From NCBI GenBank assembly GCA_019636095.1, contig JAHBYF010000006.1:62001-126000 (forward strand): a DNA stretch of 64,000 bases, written 5' to 3'. A program made the position numbers and the translations under genes. Shown here in pieces: positions 28,513 to 37,577 of this stretch. Positions within the stretch are counted from its first letter, which is position 1. The number at the start of each line of letters is the position of its first letter. The notes beneath the pieces were generated by a model. The model did no database searches. It was not told where the DNA came from and worked only from the letters and a program-made list of their open reading frames with translations. The stretch is from Hyphomonadaceae bacterium (GTDB lineage: Bacteria > Pseudomonadota > Alphaproteobacteria > Caulobacterales > Aquidulcibacteraceae).

Positions 28513-30107
28513 GCGGCGACGTTAGCCTTGCCTTCCTCGATCGCGCGCTTGGCGCGTTCGATCCATGTCGCCACATCGTCGGCGCTTGGCGCAGGCGCAT
28601 TGCCCCACGCGCGCTGACCTTCATCAGACAGACCCCATTGCGCGACGCCTTCGCAGAGCTGCAGCGCATCGCTTTGCGCCAGATCCTCGGCATCGTGAAC
28701 GCCACAGGCCACCAAGGCCTGCGCTTCGCGCGATTTCATGCCTGGCACAGTGCAGGCGAGCAGCGCTTGCGCTTGCCAATCGCGGATCACCTTCGCGGAG
28801 ATATGGCGCGCATCAATCTGCTGCTCACCCTCTTCCGCATTCATCGCGAGCAAATCCGCGATCGTTTTCACGCCGACCGCTTCCAGGCGCTTCGCTGTCT
28901 TTGGACCAATCGAGGGCGCTTGCACCACTGGAGCGCCCTCGCTCAGCGTGAACTTTGGCAGCGTCCTTTCGCGCTTCGCAAGCGGCGCGCCTTCGGGCAA
29001 TTCGCGGGGCATTTGCTGCTTCGGTTGCGGCGGCGCGGCTGGCTCGGGCTCAACTCTTGGGCCCACGTCAATCGTGCGCACTTGCTTAGGGCGCGGGATT
29101 GTACGTGTTTTGCCTGTCAAGGCGCGCGCGGGCGCGCCCTCCCCGGCTTTCGCGCCAATCTCGCGCGGCCACTTGGCGTCGAGGTTCGATAGCGGAGTCT
29201 TCAGCACTTCGAGCGCGTGCATTTCGCGCACAGCCTTGTCGTCTTCGCCCAGTGTGGTGCGGACCTTCCCGGTCTTGCGATATTCTTCGTACTGCGCCTC
29301 GACCTCTCGGCGGGAGGCCGCGTTATCAAGCGTCTTCAGTACAGCTTGTATCGGAATTTCGAGCGCGAGGAAGAAACCCTGCAGATCGTCACCAACGCGC
29401 GGCGGGCGCACGGCGGCTTCCTCGAACGCCTTGTCGAGAATACGCGCAAGGCCGACGGCGGCGTAGCCCACCAGCTTCGCAATCGTGTCCTTCAATTCCT
29501 GATCGAGACCCGCGGGCGGATCCTTCACACCCTTAGCGAAGTCGTAGTGATCAATCACCATCTCATAATATTGGTTCGACAGCTTGGCGCCGGCGCGCAC
29601 CATTTCGGCCAGCCAATTCTCGCCACCCGGAGCATCCATCTTGGGATAGCCGCCCATGTCGGTCTCAAGAATGCGCTGGAACGTCGTGTACGACTTGGAG
29701 AAACTCCATTCGACGGCGCGATGGATGACATTTTCTTCTTCGGTCTGATGGGTATGAAAAGGTTGGATCGGGTCGACGTAGTAATGGCTCATGACGCCAG
29801 CTGAGTACGCGGCTTGTTTCCAATCCTTGGCCGCCATCGCCCGCACAGTGCGGCGATACCATTCTTCGCAAGACTCGATCGCCCCGCCCCACTCCTTCTC
29901 GCGCACGTGCAAAACGTGGTTCTTGAAATCCTTGAACACCGTGTCCGGCGCCTTGGCGCCAGCGAGGTAGTCCTCATGAAAATGGAGCAGGAGATTGCGC
30001 CAGCGCTCAGCGTCCGGGCTTTGCAGGTGCCGCAGCGCATCCACAGCGAGACGGTGATGGTTCGAACGGCAGCGGCTTCCAAAAACGACCGCGTACAAAA
30101 GCGACAT
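28509..30107 (-). CDS. Zinc-dependent phospholipase C-like domain fused to a DUF4332 helix-hairpin-helix domain
   Basis: The 532-residue protein has an N-terminal helical domain with many His and Asp at spaced positions: His17-His18, His42 and His44, His108 in SHYYVD with Asp112, His118 and His120, and His129. This is the trinuclear zinc layout of phospholipase C and S1/P1 nuclease-type enzymes. A long Pro-rich linker spans about 300-395. The C-terminus (about 395-510) has repeats of the SIGPKTAKRLEAVGV kind, a DUF4332 or helix-hairpin-helix unit that often binds DNA or acts as a protein hook. There is no signal peptide, which is unusual for such a hydrolase. Function is unknown. Confidence 0.75.
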   Translation of the reverse strand: MSLLYAVVFGSRCRSNHHRLAVDALRHLQSPDAERWRNLLLHFHEDYLAGAKAPDTVFKDFKNHVLHVREKEWGGAIESCEEWYRRTVRAMAAKDWKQAAYSAGVMSHYYVDPIQPFHTHQTEEENVIHRAVEWSFSKSYTTFQRILETDMGGYPKMDAPGGENWLAEMVRAGAKLSNQYYEMVIDHYDFAKGVKDPPAGLDQELKDTIAKLVGYAAVGLARILDKAFEEAAVRPPRVGDDLQGFFLALEIPIQAVLKTLDNAASRREVEAQYEEYRKTGKVRTTLGEDDKAVREMHALEVLKTPLSNLDAKWPREIGAKAGEGAPARALTGKTRTIPRPKQVRTIDVGPRVEPEPAAPPQPKQQMPRELPEGAPLAKRERTLPKFTLSEGAPVVQAPSIGPKTAKRLEAVGVKTIADLLAMNAEEGEQQIDARHISAKVIRDWQAQALLACTVPGMKSREAQALVACGVHDAEDLAQSDALQLCEGVAQWGLSDEGQRAWGNAPAPSADDVATWIERAKRAIEEGKANVAA

Positions 30108-30165
30108 GACTTCCCTACCCTCGCCTCAGGGATAAACGCGAGGTTAAGAAATCGGGCCAGTTTGG

Positions 30166-30181
30166 TTAGCGAGCAGTTAAC
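30166..30181. promoter_or_regulatory. CtrA-box-like motif (TTAG-N7-TTAAC)
   Basis: The sequence differs by one base from the TTAA-N7-TTAAC box bound by the cell-cycle regulator CtrA. It lies about 60 bp before the DUF4332 gene start and overlaps the stop of the DUF262 gene. A single match of this kind may be chance. Confidence 0.25.
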
Positions 30182-31841
30182 CGCCGCGCACCAGCCCCCA
30201 GTCTTCGCAGAGAATGCGCACCAGCCGCTCATGCCGCTCCTCGATGGCCTGGAACGACCAGTCTTCGATCGGCGCGATATCCTTAGTGAGCCCCATGATC
30301 GGGGCGTTGGTGTCGAAATAGACTTTGCGTTTCTCCGGATAGGGCTTGGTATCGGCCTTGGCGTTCTGGTCGTAGGTCAGAAGCGTCAGGTTTCCGAACA
30401 GATTGGCGAGTTCGCTCCGCAGAGCCGGGTCGGGGAAGCGTTCGTTCCACCAGGCGCCGCCATTCTTTGGCAGTACGTGCTCGACCGTCGCATCGTCGGT
30501 CATCCGCACGAGGCGTCCGCCGGGCATTGCAGATTCCAGCCGCATCAGCAGCAAACGGCGTTGACGATCGCGTTTGCGCGAACGATTGAGCGCGTCAAAG
30601 AATTTTATCTGTTCGGACTCGGTAAGCAACAATGCGCGCTGCTTGCCTTCGCCGGCATAGAGAATTTTGTCGTCGCCGACATATTTGATGATGTTGGCGT
30701 ACCGCGCTTCGCGATCACGGTTATCGACGACGGAAAGTTCGCAAGCGAAGGTGAAGCGATCAAGCGCCTGGAAAAAGCGACGCGCGCGTTCCGGCTCCGA
30801 TGCGTGCTCGGCCAAGAAGGCGATGGCGCTCGGCGCCCAATCCCACTCCGGGACTTCTTTCATCAACGCGACGCGGCGATTAACCTCAGCGCTAGCCGGA
30901 CCGACATCGATCGATCCCGCGAAAATTGCGCGCAGCGCATGCGCATAGCGCGGCAATTGTTCGAATAGGAAGGTGCGCACGCCGCCTGCACGTTCAACGG
31001 CAGTGCGGAAGGACGCCAAGTCGCCTGGCGCCAACAACGGCTCCCCCGTTAAGAGGAACGGCATCATGTAGAGGAGCTTGGAAAAATTTTCGCGCTCAAA
31101 CAAATCCTCGGTCTGCTCCCACTTGCGCGCCGCAGCATCCGCTTCGGTGTTCGAGAGCCCCGAATTTTCCAAAAGGTCGCTTTTGATGATGTCGGCGCCG
31201 GACAACGGTGAGCCGCGCTTGTTCAAGGTGTTGAAAACTGTTTGCGCGCATCCGCGTTCGTCCGCGTCGACGACGTTCAAGGTGCAGCAGCGCACGACAT
31301 AGGACATGAACGCATCGAGTTCGCGATCTTCAGTGATCTTGCTCAGCTCCGACTCGATCGTACGCGCCGCGCCGGCGATCAAATCCTTCGAATCGACGCC
31401 GATCTCTGCGTGGCGCGCGAGTTCGCTCATGTGGCCCGGCTCCTGAACGAAACCGAGATAGAAATTCTGATCTTCCTCGCGCAGCAGCAGCCGCGGCGTG
31501 CTCCCATCCATGATCAGGGATTGATATGGCTTCGAACGGCCGGGAATGCGATCGCGGACGTAAGCCAGCAGCATGGTCAGTGTAGCGAGACGTTGCTGGC
31601 CGTCGGAGACCTCAAGCTTGCCGTGGTTTTTCACCAAGACGATCTGACCAATAAAATAGAACGTCGCGCCGCGCCTATAGGCGCGCCACAGATCCTGAAT
31701 TAGCTCGCGCACCTCGCGCTCGGCCCACGTATAGGGGCGCTGATAGCGGGGTACTTTCAGTTGCTTGCGCGTGAGCACCGCCGCCACATTCAAGATTATC
31801 GACGTCAAGCCGAGTGGTGTATCGCCAAAGGCGCCAGCCAT
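30177..31841 (-). CDS. DUF262-DUF1524 protein, GmrSD-like restriction nuclease candidate
   Basis: ATG 31841 follows a GGGGAGA site; codons upstream of it are not family-like. The 554-residue protein starts with a DUF262 (ParB/Srx-like NTPase) domain: VPRYQRPYTW at 30-39 and SDGQQR at 79-84, the nucleotide-binding motif. The C-terminal DUF1524 HNH nuclease domain has EHVLP at 454-458 and GNLTLL at 483-488 with a later Asn and Lys. This is the single-chain layout of GmrSD-type type IV restriction enzymes and SspE-like effectors that cut modified or invading DNA. No ssp or other defence gene is adjacent. It lies downstream of murI with a 137 bp gap. Confidence 0.88.
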   Translation of the reverse strand: MAGAFGDTPLGLTSIILNVAAVLTRKQLKVPRYQRPYTWAEREVRELIQDLWRAYRRGATFYFIGQIVLVKNHGKLEVSDGQQRLATLTMLLAYVRDRIPGRSKPYQSLIMDGSTPRLLLREEDQNFYLGFVQEPGHMSELARHAEIGVDSKDLIAGAARTIESELSKITEDRELDAFMSYVVRCCTLNVVDADERGCAQTVFNTLNKRGSPLSGADIIKSDLLENSGLSNTEADAAARKWEQTEDLFERENFSKLLYMMPFLLTGEPLLAPGDLASFRTAVERAGGVRTFLFEQLPRYAHALRAIFAGSIDVGPASAEVNRRVALMKEVPEWDWAPSAIAFLAEHASEPERARRFFQALDRFTFACELSVVDNRDREARYANIIKYVGDDKILYAGEGKQRALLLTESEQIKFFDALNRSRKRDRQRRLLLMRLESAMPGGRLVRMTDDATVEHVLPKNGGAWWNERFPDPALRSELANLFGNLTLLTYDQNAKADTKPYPEKRKVYFDTNAPIMGLTKDIAPIEDWSFQAIEERHERLVRILCEDWGLVRGG

Positions 31842-31978
31842 TGATTTCTCCCCGCCAGATTTTTTTCTTGGCCGGGATCGTTGCGCCGCGCGGAGACATG
31901 GCGCAATGCGTCGCGTGGAATAAGTCAGCGCACTTTCGAATTGCGTTTCCCAAATACAACGCCGACCAAGTTGGCGAG

Positions 31979-32809
31979 CTACCGAACCAACGGTTTGAGT
32001 TCGAAGCTCGGCGCTTCTGCAATGTGCGAAAATGCACTGAACCCACGCGTCTCGAACGCGCGCAGAGATGCAAGCGCCCCCTCTCCGCTTGTGAACGCTG
32101 CACGTCGAACGCGTGGCGCGCCCTGATCCGCGACCAGAACGTGCGCAAGGCGGCGCGCAATCGCAGCGCCGGAATCCATCCAAATGCACTCTCTCGGCGC
32201 GGCGGCGGCAAGTTCCGCCGCTAGAAGCGGGAAATGGGTGCAGGCCAGTGCGACCACGTCGATCGCGTCACCTCCCGGCGTACCAAAGAGTCTCGTCACA
32301 ACGCCTGTGATCTCAGATTGATCCGGGGATTCACCTCTCAACTTCCGTTCGGCAGCCTCCACGAGTTCAGCCGACCCGAATCTGATGACCCGCTTACCGC
32401 CCGCGAACTGCGCAATGAGGTCATCGGTGTAGGCGCGCTGCACGGTCGCCGGCGTGGCCAGCAGCCCAATCACACCCGTGCGGGTCGCAGCTGCGGCAGG
32501 TTTGATCGGCGGCACTACGCCGACCACCGGAATGCTCAGCGCGGCGCGAACTTGCTCCAGCGCGATCGTGGAGGCGGTGTTACAGGCAACAACCACAGCT
32601 TGCGGCGCCCATTGCTCCACGAGGCGCGCTAGCAAGTTCGGAACGCGATCGCGCAGCTGCTCGTCGCTCTTTAGCCCATAGGGCAACCACGCATTGTCCG
32701 CCGCATAATCGATTTCGAACGCCCGTCCCGACGCGGCGATCGCATCCAGCACCGAGAGGCCGCCGACGCCAGAATCGAACACCAGGACGCGCTTGGCGGC
32801 GTTAACCAT
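31979..32809 (-). CDS. murI: Glutamate racemase
   Basis: MurI makes D-glutamate for peptidoglycan. The 276-residue protein has FDSGVGGLSV at 11-20 and the two catalytic cysteines Cys76 (ACNTAS) and Cys190 (LACTHF), which abstract and return the alpha proton. NAWLPYG near 39-45 is the conserved substrate loop. It sits alone, followed on the same strand by the DUF262 gene. The 204 bp upstream, up to 33013, contain no supported gene; two TTAAC sequences are present there. Confidence 0.95.
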   Translation of the reverse strand: MVNAAKRVLVFDSGVGGLSVLDAIAASGRAFEIDYAADNAWLPYGLKSDEQLRDRVPNLLARLVEQWAPQAVVVACNTASTIALEQVRAALSIPVVGVVPPIKPAAAATRTGVIGLLATPATVQRAYTDDLIAQFAGGKRVIRFGSAELVEAAERKLRGESPDQSEITGVVTRLFGTPGGDAIDVVALACTHFPLLAAELAAAAPRECIWMDSGAAIARRLAHVLVADQGAPRVRRAAFTSGEGALASLRAFETRGFSAFSHIAEAPSFELKPLVR

Positions 32810-33013
32810 TTGGGCCGTCGATCCAGAGCAAGCGCGTTAACCAATACGCTGATTTGGGCTCGGTTTTCTGTTTCGGCAAAGGTACGGCACGCACCTGTGG
32901 AAACCTAGTGTTAACCGAGTTTGCGCGAATCATAACGCCGGGTAGCAACGCTGGTGTGGGGTCAAAGGTCAACGCGCTGAAGGGCGCGGTTTTGAGAATT
33001 CGGGGTCGGTACC

Positions 33014-33973
33014 ATGAACGCCATCGGCAAATCCTCGGTCGTCTTCGTGACGCTGTCAGGCCTGTTCTGGGGCGGATGGGTGTTGGGCTCGCAAACGCCC
33101 GAGGGCCAAGAAGCTATCGCGCGCGCCTATGCGACCTACGCTGAGCAACAAGCCGTCGCGAATGAAGATCTCTTCGATTCAACCGCGCTCCGCGCCATTG
33201 TGTGCGGCGGCAGCGAGAACGGCGCCCAACAGCCATGCCTCGCGGTGGTTGCGGCCGGTCGCCTGTTCGTCGTGGACGCCGGTTCGGGTGCAGCTGACTC
33301 ACTGATCCAACGCGGCGTGCCGATGGAGCGCCTGCAAGCCGTTCTGCTGACGAGTTCAGGCTTGCAGCAAATGTCGGATTTGAGCGCGATGTATCGCCAG
33401 GCTTCGACGGGCCAAGAAAATACGCTGCTTCCGGTTTACGGCCCGGCGGATACGCAGCGCACGGTCGATGGCTTGAACCAAGCCGCGGGCATGGACGGCG
33501 CTGCGCGTGGTCTACAGGCCTGGGGCCCCTCGCCGGAGCCCGGCCGCTCGGTGATTGTATTTGAACAAGACGGGCTCGTGGTTTCCGCCTTTACGACGCA
33601 AGAAGACGCTTTCAGCGGCCGCGTCGGCTATCGCTTCGACTATCGCGGTCGCTCGATCGTAGTTGGCGGCGATGGCCGCATGGTTGGCGCAGACGCCGCT
33701 GCGAACGCTGACGTGGTGCTGCAAGGCGCGCAAAGCCAAGCACTGTCGCACCGCCACGAACAAACCGGCATGACTGCCGCTCAAGTCGCCGCCGAAGCAA
33801 GCAGCGCCAACGCAGGGCTCGTCGTGCTCACCGGCGCAAGCAATCAGATGGAAGCACAGGTGCAGGTTTCGGAGGCGCGCGCCGCGGGCTTCAACGATGT
33901 GGTGTCCGGCCGCGTCGGCACACTGATCGAGTTGCCGCTCGACAACATGGAAATCAACGTCCGTCCACTTTAA
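33014..33973 (+). CDS. Exported metallo-beta-lactamase-fold protein lacking the metal-binding motif
   Basis: The 319-residue protein has an N-terminal hydrophobic anchor (about 8-25). It then follows the layout of RNase Z-type MBL hydrolases: FVVDAGSG at 85-92, then LQAVLLTSSGLQQMSDL, and RFDYRGRSIVVGGDGR later. In active members the central motif is T-H-x-H-x-D-H. Here it reads T-S-S-G-L-Q-Q at 113-119, so all four ligands are lost, while the fold around it is well kept. It is therefore likely a non-enzymatic periplasmic protein, perhaps a binding protein. The gene ends at a strong terminator. Confidence 0.8.
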   Translation: MNAIGKSSVVFVTLSGLFWGGWVLGSQTPEGQEAIARAYATYAEQQAVANEDLFDSTALRAIVCGGSENGAQQPCLAVVAAGRLFVVDAGSGAADSLIQRGVPMERLQAVLLTSSGLQQMSDLSAMYRQASTGQENTLLPVYGPADTQRTVDGLNQAAGMDGAARGLQAWGPSPEPGRSVIVFEQDGLVVSAFTTQEDAFSGRVGYRFDYRGRSIVVGGDGRMVGADAAANADVVLQGAQSQALSHRHEQTGMTAAQVAAEASSANAGLVVLTGASNQMEAQVQVSEARAAGFNDVVSGRVGTLIELPLDNMEINVRPL

Positions 33974-33994
33974 CGCAGCCGGATAGACGACCAC

Positions 33995-34025
33995 GAAAAG
34001 GGGAGCCCGCGAGGCTCCCCTTTTT
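33995..34025 (+). terminator. Strong Rho-independent terminator
   Basis: A perfect 12 bp stem (33995-34006 with 34012-34023), a CGCGA loop and a T run follow the MBL-like gene by 22 bases. The A run on the left side would also make it work on the minus strand. Confidence 0.92.
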
Positions 34026-34080
34026 GCTGCGACGGATACTGGCGAGCGCTACGTTGAAGAGGCAGCGGAGACGAAGTCCC

Positions 34081-35559
34081 ATGCCCGACCTTAGACTTGC
34101 CGCCATAGCAACGCACCGCTTCGGCCTAGGCCCGCGCCCTGACGAACTGCGCATCGTCGCCGCCGATCCGCGCGGCTGGGTGAAGGCGCAACTCGGCCCT
34201 CAACACACGTTGCCGGCGCCGATCGCCGCGCTTCCGCCAGCGGAAGATGATCTTCTCGCATTCGGCCGCTGGCTGGCGCGCCGCCGTCTCAACGGCGCCA
34301 ATGGCCAGCGCATAGAAGATCGCGCTGAGCGGCAAGGCGTAACACAGGAGGACCTGCAACGGCTCTCGATCGAAGAGGACTTCGTCCAAAACTTCCGCGA
34401 ACGCGTGGTTCGCGCTGTCGGCGCCCGCGTTGAAGCGGCGATGACAACCGAAACACCGGTGCACGAACGCCTGGTGCATTTCTGGGGCAACCATTTCACA
34501 GTCTCCACCGCTAAGCCTGGCGCCATCGCGCTGCCACCCTCGTTCGAGAAAGATGCAATTCGCCCGAATGTAGGCGGCCGTTTTGCAAACATGTTGCTCG
34601 CATCAACGAAGCATCCCGGCATGATCGTCTATCTCGATAACTGGCTATCGGTGGGGCCCAACAGCCAGGCGGCGCAAAACCCAAGCCGCGCGCGGCGCCT
34701 GCCAGGCGGCGGCCGTCCTACCGGGATCAACGAAAATCTGGCGCGCGAGGTGCTCGAACTGCACACGCTCGGCGTGAACGGCGGCTACACACAGACCGAC
34801 GTGCAGGCGCTCGCCGCCATCATCACTGGCTGGACCTATGAACGCCCGCGCCTGCGTGATCTCGTCAGTGACAGTGTCGCTGACCGCAATGGCGCACAGC
34901 TCTTCGAGTTCGATGAGAATGCGCATGAACCGGGACCCAAGACGCTGCTCAATCGCACCTATCCGCAAACCGGAGTCGCGCAAGGCGAAGCCGCGTTGAA
35001 CGATCTCGCGCGGCACCCGTCGACTGCGCGCTTCATAGCGACCAAGCTCACGCGCCACTACATTGCCGATGCGCCACCGTCTGCCGCTGTCGCACGCGTG
35101 GAGCGCGCATTCCGCGAAAGCGAAGGCGACCTCCGCGTCACGATGGAAGCGCTCGTCGACAGCTCCGAAGCCTGGGAAACGCCGTTCGCGAAATTCAAAC
35201 GGCCCGAGGAATACGCCATCACGCTGCTGCGCTTGGCGAACTTGCGCACGATCCCCCCAGGCGCCGGCATCGCTGCGCTCGGGGCCATGGGCCAACGTCC
35301 CTATGCGGCGCCTGGCCCTGATGGATGGGCAGACATCGCCGACGCATGGCTCACGGCAGACCTCGTCTGGAAGCGGCTCGAATTCGCACAGGCCTATTCC
35401 GCGCGCATTGCACGAGCCGACCTCGATCCCATGAGCCTTGGCGAAGCTTGTCTTGGGCCATTGCTGAGCGATGAAACCCGCACCGCCGTGTCGCGCGCGG
35501 AATCGCCAGCTCAAGGCCTAGCGCTGCTCTGTGGCGCGCCTGAGATGCAACGGAGATAA
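34081..35559 (+). CDS. DUF1800 family protein
   Basis: The start at 34081 is chosen since codons upstream overlap the terminator. The 492-residue protein has the family pattern: HRFGLGPRPDEL near the start, the central HFWGNHF segment, NLAREVLELHTLGV, TQTDVQALAAIITGW and a late FIATKLTRHYI. DUF1800 proteins are almost always encoded with a DUF1501 partner, as here, and are thought to be exported or membrane-associated, but their role is unknown. No classical signal peptide is seen in this one. The stop and next start overlap (TAATG). Confidence 0.92.
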   Translation: MPDLRLAAIATHRFGLGPRPDELRIVAADPRGWVKAQLGPQHTLPAPIAALPPAEDDLLAFGRWLARRRLNGANGQRIEDRAERQGVTQEDLQRLSIEEDFVQNFRERVVRAVGARVEAAMTTETPVHERLVHFWGNHFTVSTAKPGAIALPPSFEKDAIRPNVGGRFANMLLASTKHPGMIVYLDNWLSVGPNSQAAQNPSRARRLPGGGRPTGINENLAREVLELHTLGVNGGYTQTDVQALAAIITGWTYERPRLRDLVSDSVADRNGAQLFEFDENAHEPGPKTLLNRTYPQTGVAQGEAALNDLARHPSTARFIATKLTRHYIADAPPSAAVARVERAFRESEGDLRVTMEALVDSSEAWETPFAKFKRPEEYAITLLRLANLRTIPPGAGIAALGAMGQRPYAAPGPDGWADIADAWLTADLVWKRLEFAQAYSARIARADLDPMSLGEACLGPLLSDETRTAVSRAESPAQGLALLCGAPEMQRR

Positions 35560-36752
35560 TGATGCTGAACCGCCGCCATCTCCTCGCCGGCGCAACCGGC
35601 GCCACCGCTCTCTCCTTCCCGGTTTTCGCCTTCGGCCAGGCGCAAGCAACAGACAAACGCTTGCTCATTATCATTCTGCGCGGCGGTATGGACGGCCTCG
35701 CTGCGATCGCACCTCTTGGCGATCCGGCTTACGCCAACGCGCGGGGACGTCTGGCGCTACAGCGCAGCGGTCAAAACGCGGCGCTCGCGCTCGACAGCAC
35801 CTTTGCCCTCAATCCCAAGCTGCCAAAGATGCACGCGCTCTATCGCGCGGGTGAGCTGCTGCCGATCCACGCCTGCGCCACCGCCTATCGGGAACGCTCG
35901 CACTTCGACGCGCAAAATGTGCTCGAAACCGGCGCATCAGCGCCGTTCGCGCGCACGGAAGGTTGGCTCAACAAGGCGCTCGGCGCGCTGCCAAATTCGC
36001 GCCCTGAAATGGGCATGGCGCTTTCCGCGCAAGCGCCGCTCATCCTGCGCGGCCCAGCAAATGTCGCCACATGGTCACCTTCGACGCTGCCGAACGTGGA
36101 CGACGACACGATGGCGCGTCTGCTCGCTCTCTATGAAGCACGCGATCCTGCTCTCGCGCATGCGCTCACGTCAGCGATGAGCGCCAACGGCGTCGCCATG
36201 GATTCTGGCGCCGGCGGCATGACCGGCGCGGGCCCGCGCTCGATTACGCCCATCGCTCAGGTCGCCGCACGATTCCTGAAAGACGACCACGGCCCCATCG
36301 CCGCCGTTATGGAAATGAGCGGCTGGGACACACATGCAAATCAAGGCATCGAACAGGGCCCACTTGTCCGCGCTCTGACTGCGCTGGACGAAGGGCTCGA
36401 CGCCTTCCGGACCGAGATGGGACCGGCATGGTCCAACACCGTCGTCATCATCGCCACCGAGTTCGGCCGCACGGTTGCGCCGAACGGCGCCAACGGAACC
36501 GATCACGGCACCGGCATGGCGGCGTTTGTGGCTGGCGGTGCGGTTCGCGGCGGGCGGGTGCTTGCCGACTGGCCGGGCCTCGGTCACGCCGCGCTTTATC
36601 AAGGGCGCGACTTGCGCCCCACCACAGATTTGCGTGGTGTCTTCAAGGGCGTGCTCGCCGGTCATCTGCGCGTGCCAAATGCCGTGCTGGAACACGACGC
36701 ATTCCCAGATAGTGGCAGCGTGCGCGGCATTCAGGACTTGCTGCACGCCTGA
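35559..36752 (+). CDS. DUF1501 family protein with TAT-type leader
   Basis: The 397-residue product begins with a NRRHLLAGA twin-arginine-like leader and a hydrophobic core, so it is probably exported folded. The mature domain belongs to the alkaline-phosphatase-like DUF1501 group: LIIILRGGMDGLAA, HACATAYRERSHFDAQ, MEMSGWDTHANQG, VIIATEFGRTVAPNGANGTDHGTG. The His/Asp pattern suggests a metal site. It is paired with DUF1800 and translated from an overlapping start (ATG at 35559 or 35562). The function of the pair is unknown. Confidence 0.92.
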   Translation: MMLNRRHLLAGATGATALSFPVFAFGQAQATDKRLLIIILRGGMDGLAAIAPLGDPAYANARGRLALQRSGQNAALALDSTFALNPKLPKMHALYRAGELLPIHACATAYRERSHFDAQNVLETGASAPFARTEGWLNKALGALPNSRPEMGMALSAQAPLILRGPANVATWSPSTLPNVDDDTMARLLALYEARDPALAHALTSAMSANGVAMDSGAGGMTGAGPRSITPIAQVAARFLKDDHGPIAAVMEMSGWDTHANQGIEQGPLVRALTALDEGLDAFRTEMGPAWSNTVVIIATEFGRTVAPNGANGTDHGTGMAAFVAGGAVRGGRVLADWPGLGHAALYQGRDLRPTTDLRGVFKGVLAGHLRVPNAVLEHDAFPDSGSVRGIQDLLHA

Positions 36753-36776
36753 GCCTCCTTAAACTCCGCCGCGCTG

Positions 36777-37577
36777 ATGCGCGCGCTTATCGTCCTCGCT
36801 GCTCTCTGGTGCTTCGCGACACCCGCTTTGGCGGATCGCTTCGCACTAACGTATGACGGCTTCGGGCTGGGTTTCGTTCCTGTCGGCGGCGTCACCGTCG
36901 ACGCCGACGTCAGCGACGACAGCTACGATATTTCCGCCAGCCTTGAGTCACGTGGCATCTTCAATCTGTTTGAGCGCACCAACATACAGGCAAGCTCATC
37001 TGGCCTGATCAACGCCGCAGGCGTGCATTGGCACCACTACAATCTCGATCACCATTACAGTCGCAAGCGGCGTATCATCGATATGACCGCTGGCGAGAAT
37101 GGCGTGATCACCTCAGTGATCGAGCCGGATTATCGCACCTGGGGCGATCCGGCGGCCACAGAAGAACAGCGCCGCGCTTCGCGCGACCCGCTTTCTAACG
37201 TCGTCGCTATGGCGATAGATGTCGGCCGCTCGCGGCGCTGCGAAGGCACGTACCCCACGTTCGATGGTCGCTTTCACTATTTGCTTCAACTGAGCGATGG
37301 CGACATCGATGATTATGACGGCGGCGGCTACGAGGGCGAGGTGCTGAAATGCAAACTGGCCTATGTCGCTGTTAGCGGTTTCAATCCGCGTGACGCGGGC
37401 CGGCGGCGCATCCCTGAAGGCCAAATATGGTTCGCGCTGATGCCGGACACGACCTTTGCGCCACCCGTCCGGATCTCCACGCCGCTTTCCGCAGGCGGCG
37501 CGACAATCCGGCTCGCGAGCTTCCGGCGCGCCCACGTTGACGTCCAATACACGTCCGATACATCCCCCACGCCTTGA
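36777..37577 (+). CDS. DUF3108 domain-containing exported protein
   Basis: The 266-residue protein has a cleavable signal peptide ending TPALADRF. The mature part is mostly beta, with Y-D-I-S-A-S-L-E-S and a WGDPA...DPLSNVVAMA segment, as in the periplasmic DUF3108 beta-barrel-like family. The function is not established. Its stop overlaps the TTG start of rsmB, so the two are translationally coupled although unrelated in role. Confidence 0.8.
   Translation: MRALIVLAALWCFATPALADRFALTYDGFGLGFVPVGGVTVDADVSDDSYDISASLESRGIFNLFERTNIQASSSGLINAAGVHWHHYNLDHHYSRKRRIIDMTAGENGVITSVIEPDYRTWGDPAATEEQRRASRDPLSNVVAMAIDVGRSRRCEGTYPTFDGRFHYLLQLSDGDIDDYDGGGYEGEVLKCKLAYVAVSGFNPRDAGRRRIPEGQIWFALMPDTTFAPPVRISTPLSAGGATIRLASFRRAHVDVQYTSDTSPTP

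Noticed and set aside
31675..32211. Minus-strand frame of 178 codons between murI and the DUF262 gene
   Set aside because: It overlaps the murI end and the DUF262 start in another frame and has no family motif.
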